The notes under the pieces are model-generated. The model saw only the letters and a list, made by a program, of their open reading frames with translations, made no database searches and was not told the origin of the DNA. A DNA stretch of 5,870 nt from JBDGRJ01 sp042218065 (GTDB lineage: Bacteria > Patescibacteriota > Patescibacteriia > Magasanikbacterales > UBA922): the NCBI GenBank assembly GCA_042218065.1, contig JBDGRL010000004.1, forward strand, positions 1-5,870, in the 5' to 3' direction. Numbering within the stretch: position 1 is the stretch's first letter; every line of letters starts with the position of its first letter. Position numbers and translations under genes: made by a program. Shown piece by piece: positions 1-5,013 of this stretch.

Positions 1-441
1 GAATTTCTAGGTCTATTCTTAATAATATCCGGCTTCATTATCGGGCTCGGTGCCGTGACCGTGATTGATATCCACGGTTTTTTATCTATAAAATCTAAGT
101 ACTGGACTGAGGCTACAACCAGAACACACAAGGTCACCAAGCCGATGATCTGGATCGGTGTTTTGCTTTTAATTATTGGCGGTGTTTTATTTTATCTAAA
201 TACTCCCATTACACAGATCCGCTTGGTCCAGATCGGACTTTTGGCACTGATGGTATTGAATGGGTTGTTTTTAACTTTCAAAATTAGTCCTTATTTAATC
301 AAAAGAGAAGAGGAAGGTAGAGCAAATAAGCTACTCCCAAAGTCTCTCCAAGTTAAGATAGCGCTAAGCTTCATTTTTTCAGTCATAGGATGGTGGGGAG
401 AGGTCCTCATTTTCACTTGGTATCTAGTAAATAAATTCTAA
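1..441 (+). CDS. Partial (5'-truncated) multi-pass membrane protein, function unknown
   Basis: The reading frame is open from base 1 to a TAA at 439-441, so 146 residues are visible and the true start lies upstream. A GTG at 55 could be taken as a start. It falls directly after a hydrophobic stretch (visible residues 2-18) that looks like the end of a membrane helix, so I treat the gene as cut by the window edge. Further hydrophobic segments lie at about residues 48-67, 73-93 and 118-143, giving roughly four membrane helices. Between the first and second is a conserved-looking polar loop with the motif KYWTEATTRTHKVTKP. A basic and acidic loop (KREEEGRANK) lies before the last helix. I recall similar small membrane proteins in Patescibacteria genomes but know no function for them. 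The 84-nt gap and the separate promoter before hrcA suggest it is not part of the chaperone operon. No terminator is evident after it. Confidence 0.75.
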   Translation, partial: EFLGLFLIISGFIIGLGAVTVIDIHGFLSIKSKYWTEATTRTHKVTKPMIWIGVLLLIIGGVLFYLNTPITQIRLVQIGLLALMVLNGLFLTFKISPYLIKREEEGRANKLLPKSLQVKIALSFIFSVIGWWGEVLIFTWYLVNKF

Positions 442-462
442 ATTTACACTCACCCTGTTCGT

Positions 463-491
463 TTGACAACCATTTTTTAAATTGATATATT
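463..491 (+). promoter_or_regulatory. Sigma-70-type promoter of the hrcA operon
   Basis: A perfect -35 box TTGACA lies at 463-468. After exactly 17 bases comes a -10-like TATATT at 486-491, preceded by TG at 483-484 (extended -10, TGn). Transcription would be expected to start near 498, giving a leader of about 28 nt before the hrcA ATG at 526. The CIRCE operator begins inside the -10 box, so HrcA binding should block RNA polymerase directly. The boxes are read from the sequence; the start site is inferred. Confidence 0.8.
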
Positions 492-516
492 ATCACTCGA
501 AGGTAAGGAGTGATAA
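490..516 (+). promoter_or_regulatory. CIRCE operator (HrcA-binding inverted repeat), symmetric variant
   Basis: The arms TTATCACTC (490-498) and GAGTGATAA (508-516) are perfect reverse complements, separated by exactly 9 bases. This is the 9-9-9 layout of CIRCE, whose consensus arms are TTAGCACTC and GAGTGCTAA. The only difference is at the fourth base of the left arm (G to T), and the right arm carries the matching change (C to A), so dyad symmetry is kept. The element overlaps the -10 box and extends past the expected transcription start. It sits 9 bases before the hrcA ATG, so hrcA should be autoregulated. I see no second copy before dnaK, the DUF3467 gene or the dnaJ-like gene. Confidence 0.9.
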
Positions 517-525
517 AACTTATCT

Positions 526-1209
526 ATGGAACTTGATGAGCGAAAACAAAAATTGATGGAGCTCGTGGTAAACAACCATATGAAGACCAGTGAGCCGGTC
601 GGTTCAAACTTTCTGGTTGAAGCTGGTGACTTGGATGTGAGTGGAGCTACGGTGAGAAATGAGATGCAACAGCTGGAAGATGAAGGTTTTATCTCTCAGC
701 CACATACTTCAGCCGGTAGAGTTCCAACCGAAGAAGGGTATCGCTATTATGTTAACAACCTGATGGAAACGGAAGAGCTGGAGCAGCAAAGACAACAGCT
801 CCAAGAGATTTTTCAACAAGATGAAGAAGATAGAGAAAAACTAAAACAAACGGCCAAGCAAGCTGCAGAGGATGTTTCTGCTGCTGTTATCGTGGCATTT
901 GACCAAAATAATGTCTATTACACCGGCCTTTCTAAACTATTTTCTCAGCCGGAGTTTCAAGATTATGACTACACTTTACATATGTCTCAGATCTTCGATC
1001 ACTGCGAAGAGCAGATCGCCACTATTGAAAGAATTTTAGAAGGCAAGCTGGATGTGCTGATTGGCAGCAATAATCCTCTGGGAGGAAATTGCAGTGTAGT
1101 AGCTTCCAGGCTGGGTGAGAGGACTATCTTTATGGTCCTTGGACCGATACGGATGGATTATCCCGAAGCTGTAAGCTTTAATCAGTGTTTACTAGATTTA
1201 ACTAAATAA
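526..1209 (+). CDS. hrcA: Heat-inducible transcription repressor HrcA (short form)
   Basis: This is the repressor of class I heat-shock genes; it binds CIRCE as a dimer and is kept active by chaperone (in Firmicutes, GroE). The N-terminal winged helix (about residues 1-80) has the family hallmarks: EPVGS, SGATVRNEMQQLE (39-51), SAGRVP (62-67) and GYRYYV (71-76). The C-terminal GAF-like part is recognisable from TGLSKLFSQPEF (133-144) and LGPIRMDYPEAV (205-216). At 227 residues it is about 110 shorter than the usual 340 or so. The missing part is mostly the middle, between the winged helix and the TGLS motif, where the inserted dimerisation region normally lies. Both ends align well and the frame is intact, so I read this as a compact form, not a broken gene. 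An AAGGAG at 505-510 lies 15 nt before the ATG, which is far for a Shine-Dalgarno. The gene is first in the operon, directly after CIRCE. Confidence 0.92.
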   Translation: MELDERKQKLMELVVNNHMKTSEPVGSNFLVEAGDLDVSGATVRNEMQQLEDEGFISQPHTSAGRVPTEEGYRYYVNNLMETEELEQQRQQLQEIFQQDEEDREKLKQTAKQAAEDVSAAVIVAFDQNNVYYTGLSKLFSQPEFQDYDYTLHMSQIFDHCEEQIATIERILEGKLDVLIGSNNPLGGNCSVVASRLGERTIFMVLGPIRMDYPEAVSFNQCLLDLTK

Positions 1210-1213
1210 AAAC

Positions 1214-1879
1214 ATGACAGATAAAAACGGAGACGATTCGGATCAGACTCAGCAAGATGAGGACAAAACAGAGATCGAAGTGGAGGTAAAAACAGATCAA
1301 GAGGAGCAACAAGACCAGGAAACTGAAACGACAGAATCAAAACAAGAAAACGAACAAGAAGACAAGACCGACCAAGATGAACAAGAGCTGAGCCCCGAAG
1401 AAAAGTGTGAGGAATACAAAGAAAAATGGTTACGAGCCCAAGCTGATTATCGGAACCTCAAAAAGAGTATGGCCGAAAAAAAGGATAAGATGAGAGAAGA
1501 GACCGAGTTTAAGGTATTGGAACAGTTCATTACCGTATTTGATAATCTGCAAAAAGCATATCGACACAAGCCGGAGTCAGATGATGAAGATCTACAAGAG
1601 TGGCAGAGCTGGGCTCAAGGAATGGAATATATCCTAAAGCAGTTTGAAGATATCTTGGATGATTATGGAGTAAAACAGATCGAGTCCGAAAATGCTGAGT
1701 TTGATCCGAATCTACATACTGCAGCAGTAGAGAAACACTCGGAAGAGGTGGATGAAGGAATGATAATGGAGGTAATGGAAGAAGGCTATAAGACGGATGA
1801 AAAGGTGCTAAAGCCGGCAAAGGTGGCAGTTTCAAAAGGTCCCGAAACAAAAAGCAGTGAGAATGATTCGGATCAATAA
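1214..1879 (+). CDS. grpE: GrpE, nucleotide exchange factor for DnaK
   Basis: GrpE dimers open the DnaK nucleotide-binding cleft to release ADP in the cytosolic chaperone cycle. The first 60 or so residues are a low-complexity tract almost wholly of Asp, Glu, Gln, Lys and Thr, probably disordered. A charged, heptad-like helical region follows (about 62-118), containing RAQADYRNLKKSMAEKK and ending in VFDNLQKAY, typical of the GrpE coiled-coil stalk. The C-terminal beta domain carries the family signature: EFDPNLHTAAVE (162-173), then EGYKTDEKVLKPAKVAVSKG near the end. A second short acidic and Ser-rich tail closes the protein. The 221-residue length is slightly above the usual 180-200, explained by the N-terminal tract. 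The start lies 4 bases after the hrcA stop, so the two genes are almost certainly co-transcribed. No Shine-Dalgarno precedes it (AAATAAAAAC), which suggests translational coupling to hrcA. Confidence 0.95.
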   Translation: MTDKNGDDSDQTQQDEDKTEIEVEVKTDQEEQQDQETETTESKQENEQEDKTDQDEQELSPEEKCEEYKEKWLRAQADYRNLKKSMAEKKDKMREETEFKVLEQFITVFDNLQKAYRHKPESDDEDLQEWQSWAQGMEYILKQFEDILDDYGVKQIESENAEFDPNLHTAAVEKHSEEVDEGMIMEVMEEGYKTDEKVLKPAKVAVSKGPETKSSENDSDQ

Positions 1880-1914
1880 ATAATTTAGTTTATTAATTCT
1901 TAACAAAATATCCC

Positions 1915-2355
1915 ATGTCTCTTATCAAGTGGTCCCCAGACCCGTTCGAGGAGATGGAGAGGATGCTCAATGAGTTTTCATCTCCCCGAACTCAAAGAAC
2001 CCAAAGAGGTTCCGGCTCATCTGAGCGTTTTATCCCGGCAGTGGACGTCTATGATGAAGAAGGAAACGTGATCGTAGAAGCACCACTGGCCGGTATTAAC
2101 CCGGAGGATGTCAATGTAAGCATTGACAACGGTGTTTTGAGCATCGAAGGTGAGAGTGAAAAATCTCACGAAGTAGACGAAGAAGATTATTACCGCAAAG
2201 AGGTCCGTACAGGATCTTTCTTCAGGCAGATCTCTCTTCCGGCTCAGATCGACGAGGAGAATATCGAAGCTGAGTTCCAAGACGGAGTGTTGAAGATTAC
2301 CTGCCCTAAAAAAGAAAGAACAGGAGGCAAAGAGATCGAGGTCGAAGCAAAATAA
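1915..2355 (+). CDS. Hsp20-family small heat-shock protein (alpha-crystallin domain)
   Basis: Small heat-shock proteins are ATP-independent holdases that keep unfolding proteins soluble until DnaK can refold them. The protein has 146 residues, normal for bacterial Hsp20. The N-terminal arm (1-38) begins MSLIKWSPDPFEEMERMLNEF, a common start in the family, followed by an Arg/Ser/Gly-rich stretch. The alpha-crystallin domain spans about 39-132, with FIPAVDVYDEEGN, EAPLAGINPEDVNVSI, GVLSIEGE and the closing GVLKITCPKKE (124-134). The short tail contains IEV, which fits the I-x-I/V motif used for oligomer assembly. Cys130 occupies a place where Leu or Val is usual. The gene starts 35 nt after grpE and ends one base before a long hairpin. 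Its position between grpE and dnaK is unusual and puts it under CIRCE control. No Shine-Dalgarno is visible, and no separate promoter is evident in the AT-rich gap. Confidence 0.95.
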   Translation: MSLIKWSPDPFEEMERMLNEFSSPRTQRTQRGSGSSERFIPAVDVYDEEGNVIVEAPLAGINPEDVNVSIDNGVLSIEGESEKSHEVDEEDYYRKEVRTGSFFRQISLPAQIDEENIEAEFQDGVLKITCPKKERTGGKEIEVEAK

Positions 2356-2403
2356 TTATCTGCTCAGTTACTCGGCCCCTAGGGCCGAGCTCTGAGAAGA
2401 TAA
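2356..2403 (+). other. Long imperfect hairpin between hsp20 and dnaK, possible processing or attenuation element
   Basis: The repeat starts at the base after the hsp20 stop codon. It has three nested stems: TTATCT (2356-2361) with AGATAA (2398-2403), CTCAG (2363-2367) with CTGAG (2392-2396), and CTCGGCCC (2371-2378) with GGGCCGAG (2382-2389). These enclose a 3-base CTA loop. That makes 19 base pairs with only a 1x1 and a 3x2 internal loop. No T-run follows (next bases TTCAATAATTTATC), so it is not a standard intrinsic terminator. It may protect or process the mRNA and so set hsp20 versus dnaK levels, or partly attenuate transcription. The pairing is seen; the role is inferred. Confidence 0.7.
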
Positions 2404-2436
2404 TTCAATAATTTATCTACTAACTAACAATATTCT

Positions 2437-4461
2437 ATGAGTAAAATTTTAGGTATAGATCTGGGAACTACCAACTCATGTATGGCTTTTGTCGAAGGCG
2501 GCCAACCGGAAGTGATAGAAAACCAGGAAGGTAATCGTACTACACCTTCTATGGTAGCTTACTCTGAAGACGATGACGAGCGTCTAGTAGGACAGCTAGC
2601 TAAAAGACAAGCAGTAACCAACCCTGAAAACACCATTCACTCCGTAAAAAGATTGATGGGTAGACGCTACGATGATGACGAGGTACAGAAGGTAGCTGAT
2701 CAAGTGCCCTATGAGATCGAGTCGGACAAAGGTGGAGACCGAGTCAAAGTCAAGATGGGCGACGAGTACTACAGCCCGGAAGAAATCTCCGCTATGGTAC
2801 TACAAAAGATTAAATCTGACGCTGAAGAGAGAATCGGAGAAGATATAGAGGAGGCCGTTATCACCGTACCAGCTTACTTCAATGACTCACAAAGAAAAGC
2901 AACTAAAGATGCAGGCGAGATTGCAGGACTGGAAGTCAAACGTGTCATCAATGAGCCGACTGCTGCCGCATTTGCCTATGGTTTTGACAAAGAGCGAGAC
3001 AAGCAGGTAGCAGTATATGACCTGGGTGGTGGAACATTTGATGTATCTATCCTCGATGTTACCCATGACGCTGAGGAAGACTCCTCAACAGTAGAAGTAC
3101 AAGCTACCAGTGGTGATACTCACTTAGGTGGTGATGACTTTGACAAACAGATTATCAATCATATCTTAGATGAGTTTGAAAGTAAGGAAGGTGTGGATCT
3201 ATCCGAAGACCCTCTTTCCATGCAGAGAGTAAAAAACGCAGCTGAGGAAGCTAAAAAAGAGCTATCAAACAGAGAAGAGACTGAGATTAACGAGCCGTTT
3301 ATCACCCAAGGCTCCGAAGGGCCGAAGCACCTGAATATGAAGATTACCCGATCCGAGGTAGAGAAGATGTGTATGGATCTGGTAGAAGATACTATGGGTC
3401 CGATGGAACAAGCTCTAGAGGACTCAGGATATTCCAAAAGTGATATCGATGAGGTAATTTTGGTGGGTGGTATGACACGAATGCCTCTTATCCAAGAGAA
3501 AGTAGAAGATTATTTCAACTTAGAGCCAAATGTCAGCGTGAACCCCGATGAAGTAGTAGCTCTAGGCGCAGCAGTTCAGGCCGGACAGTTCCAAGGTGAT
3601 ATTGACCGAGATATTCTACTGCTTGATGTAACCCCGCTGAGCCTTGGTGTAGAGACTATGGGTGGAGTAATGACTAAACTAATAGAAAGAAATACTACGA
3701 TTCCGACCAGCGAATCCAAAACCTTCTCTACAGCCCAAGATAATCAACAAAGCGTAGAAGTGCACGTACTTCAAGGTGAGCGCGAGATGGCGGATGACAA
3801 TCAATCCCTGGGCAGATTTATCCTCGATGGAATTCCGCCGGCACCTAGAGGTGTACCACAGATCGAAGTTACATTCGACATTGATGCAGACGGCATTTTG
3901 AACGTATCCGCTAAAGACAAAGGAACAGGAAAAGAACAATCGATAAGAATCGAGGCTTCCAGTGGTCTCTCCGAAGATGAGATCGAAGAAATGAAAGAAG
4001 AAGCGGAGGCTCATGCTGAGGAAGATGAGAAAAAACGAAACCTGGCAGAAGCCAAAAACAACGCTGAAACTATGATTTACTCCACCGAAAAGATGTTTGA
4101 TGAGGCAGAAGAAAAAGATGTGGAGATAAAAGATGAAGAACGAGAAGAGATAGAAGAGAAGCTAGAAGAGCTTAAAGAACTAAAGGATACCGATGACCCG
4201 GAGAAGGTAGAGGAGCTGAAAGAAGCTACTGAAGCCGTATCTGAAGCAAGTCAAGACATAGGAAAAAGAATCTATCAAGCCGAAGGCGGTGAACCTGGAC
4301 AAGGTCAAGGACCTGCTGGACCCGCAGCTGGTCAACAAGCCCAGGCGCAAGCTCAAGCCGCTAAACAGGCAGCTCAGCAAGGTCAAGCTGAAGAAAGCGA
4401 AGACGAAGGTGAGACCGTAGAAGGCGAGGTAGTAGACGAAGAGGAAGAGGACGAAGAATAA
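2437..4461 (+). CDS. dnaK: Molecular chaperone DnaK (Hsp70)
   Basis: DnaK is the ATP-driven Hsp70 chaperone that binds exposed hydrophobic peptides, working with a J-protein and GrpE. The nucleotide-binding domain (about 1-388) has IDLGTTNS (7-14), Lys71 in SVKRLMGRR, Glu173 in INEPTAAA, DLGGGTFD (195-202, with Thr200 matching E. coli Thr199) and VILVGGMTRMP (340-350). It contains the extra segment near residues 75-105 that distinguishes Gram-negative-type DnaK from the shorter Firmicutes form. The interdomain linker is ILLLD (393-397), followed by the beta substrate-binding domain with DVTPLSLGVET and DGIPPAPRGVPQIEV, then the helical lid to about 612. The tail from about 617 is Gly/Gln/Ala/Pro-rich, then strongly acidic, ending near EGEVVDEE plus more acidic residues; this recalls the acidic end motif of other DnaKs. 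At 674 residues it exceeds E. coli DnaK (638), mostly through this tail. The start lacks a Shine-Dalgarno (AACAATATTCT before ATG). It is the last gene of the operon, closed by a strong terminator. Confidence 0.98.
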   Translation: MSKILGIDLGTTNSCMAFVEGGQPEVIENQEGNRTTPSMVAYSEDDDERLVGQLAKRQAVTNPENTIHSVKRLMGRRYDDDEVQKVADQVPYEIESDKGGDRVKVKMGDEYYSPEEISAMVLQKIKSDAEERIGEDIEEAVITVPAYFNDSQRKATKDAGEIAGLEVKRVINEPTAAAFAYGFDKERDKQVAVYDLGGGTFDVSILDVTHDAEEDSSTVEVQATSGDTHLGGDDFDKQIINHILDEFESKEGVDLSEDPLSMQRVKNAAEEAKKELSNREETEINEPFITQGSEGPKHLNMKITRSEVEKMCMDLVEDTMGPMEQALEDSGYSKSDIDEVILVGGMTRMPLIQEKVEDYFNLEPNVSVNPDEVVALGAAVQAGQFQGDIDRDILLLDVTPLSLGVETMGGVMTKLIERNTTIPTSESKTFSTAQDNQQSVEVHVLQGEREMADDNQSLGRFILDGIPPAPRGVPQIEVTFDIDADGILNVSAKDKGTGKEQSIRIEASSGLSEDEIEEMKEEAEAHAEEDEKKRNLAEAKNNAETMIYSTEKMFDEAEEKDVEIKDEEREEIEEKLEELKELKDTDDPEKVEELKEATEAVSEASQDIGKRIYQAEGGEPGQGQGPAGPAAGQQAQAQAQAAKQAAQQGQAEESEDEGETVEGEVVDEEEEDEE

Positions 4462-4474
4462 ATAAAAAGTAAAA

Positions 4475-4506
4475 ATACAGGCGGGAAACCCCGCCTGTAT
4501 ATTTTT
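4475..4506 (+). terminator. Intrinsic terminator after dnaK
   Basis: An 11-bp perfect stem, ATACAGGCGGG (4475-4485) with CCCGCCTGTAT (4490-4500), has a 4-base AAAC loop. It is followed by A and then TTTTT (4502-4506). The A-rich bases before the stem (AAAAAGTAAAAA) would give a T-rich tail on the opposite strand, so it might work both ways. It begins 13 bases after the dnaK stop and marks the end of the hrcA-grpE-hsp20-dnaK unit. Confidence 0.9.
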
Positions 4507-4517
4507 AACTATATTTT

Positions 4518-4841
4518 ATGCCAGATAAACCACAACAACCACGAGAACACCCCCACGGACATCCAGAAGAAGAGATAGAGATCACAGCGGATGAAGAGGT
4601 ACTTGAAGGCACTTATGCCAATATGGCACAGGTTTCTCATACCAAAGAAGAGTTTGTGATTGATTTTGCCAGTGTGTTTCCTCCACGAGGCACACTGAAC
4701 TCCAGAGTGATTGTAAGCCCTGGGCACATGAAGCGGATAATTAAAGCAATGAAAGAGAATGTGGAGCGGTACGAAGAGCAGTTCGGTGAGATCGAAGAGT
4801 CCGATGAGCCGGATCGAGAGTTTGGTTTTCCTGTGGAATAA
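4518..4841 (+). CDS. DUF3467 family protein, function unknown
   Basis: This 107-residue soluble protein has no signal peptide or membrane segment. Its core, about residues 33-93, matches what I know of DUF3467: YANMAQVSHTKEEFVIDFASV, then a Pro/Arg/Gly turn, then SRVIVSPGHMKRIIKAMKENVERYEEQFGEI. The hallmarks are the VSHT-EEFV-DF strand pair, the I-x-SP-H turn and the long final helix. The first 30 residues are polar, with a His/Pro cluster (REHPHGHPEEE), and look disordered. I know of no established role for the family. The next internal Met would cut into the core, so the ATG at 4518 is preferred. It starts only 11 bases after the T-run of the dnaK terminator, leaving no room for its own promoter downstream of the hairpin. 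It must rely on read-through or on a promoter within or before the terminator. Its TAA lies inside the left arm of the following inverted repeat. Placement between dnaK and dnaJ hints at, but does not prove, a link to protein quality control. Confidence 0.85.
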   Translation: MPDKPQQPREHPHGHPEEEIEITADEEVLEGTYANMAQVSHTKEEFVIDFASVFPPRGTLNSRVIVSPGHMKRIIKAMKENVERYEEQFGEIEESDEPDREFGFPVE

Positions 4842-4974
4842 TTCACTTTTCTTGTCTGTTCATTCTCGTGAGCCCAGCGTGCTCGCTCCGAGGTTGAGCT
4901 CTTCGCTCCTTACCTTCGGCAAGACCATGCTCGCTTCAAGCTCAAAACCCACAGACAAGAATAAGTGAATTATT
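4837..4974. repeat. 138-bp inverted-repeat element, MITE-like or structured RNA/terminator
   Basis: The ends pair over 21 bp: AATAATTCACTT (4837-4848) with AAGTGAATTATT (4963-4974), and CTTGTCTGT (4851-4859) with ACAGACAAG (4951-4959). Only a 2x3 internal loop separates the two stems. The roughly 90-base interior looks unlike its surroundings. It contains a hairpin GTGAGC/GCTCGC (4868-4873 with 4881-4886, one G-U), a second helix GGTTGAGCT (4892-4900) with AGCTCAA plus CC (4939-4949), and three similar 9-mers: GCTCGCTCC (4881), CTTCGCTCC (4901) and GCTCGCTTC (4929). A T7 run (4977-4983) follows the right arm, so the + transcript could end there as an oversized terminator. A dispersed non-autonomous repeat is equally possible. 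The left arm includes the stop codon of the DUF3467 gene. No protein-coding gene is credible inside. Confidence 0.7.
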
Positions 4975-4983
4975 AGTTTTTTT
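4963..4983 (+). terminator. Possible terminator end of the inverted-repeat element (T7 run)
   Basis: The right arm AAGTGAATTATT is followed by AG and seven T's (4977-4983). Paired with the left arm at 4837-4848, this gives a stem plus U-tract layout that could end the DUF3467 transcript before dnaJ. Against this, the stem base is AT-rich and the loop is nearly 100 nt, both poor for intrinsic termination. If it works, the dnaJ-like gene needs its own promoter. A TATATT at 4986-4991 could be a -10 box, but I see no good -35 at the right distance. Confidence 0.35.
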
Positions 4984-5013
4984 AGTATATTTGTTTCAAT
5001 TCAAAAATAACTT

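Noticed and set aside
55..441. A complete gene starting at the GTG at 55
   Set aside because: The frame is open to the window edge and the residues just before the GTG form a hydrophobic helix, so the gene most likely starts upstream.
1530..1850. A 106-codon minus-strand reading frame opposite grpE
   Set aside because: It overlaps the conserved GrpE core, and its Pro/Leu-rich translation is what the antisense of Glu/Lys-rich codons gives.
1880..1914. A separate promoter or operator before hsp20
   Set aside because: The 35-nt gap is AT-rich with a short TTAA palindrome but has no convincing -35/-10 pair and no CIRCE.
526..4841. TGA recoded as glycine, as in Absconditabacteria/Gracilibacteria
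   Set aside because: All complete genes use TAA, no in-frame TGA was seen in the conserved genes, and glycines are encoded by GGN, so there is no support for recoding.
4509..4846. Minus-strand frames opposite the DUF3467 gene
   Set aside because: The + strand product matches a known family over its core; the antisense products do not resemble anything and overlap each other.
4881..4937. CRISPR-like array from the three similar 9-mers
   Set aside because: The units are too short, imperfect and unevenly spaced, and no cas gene is present.
4759..4968. A plus-strand 69-codon frame running from the DUF3467 gene through the inverted repeat
   Set aside because: It is out of frame with DUF3467, crosses both arms of the repeat and has low-complexity Ser/Leu content with no family resemblance.
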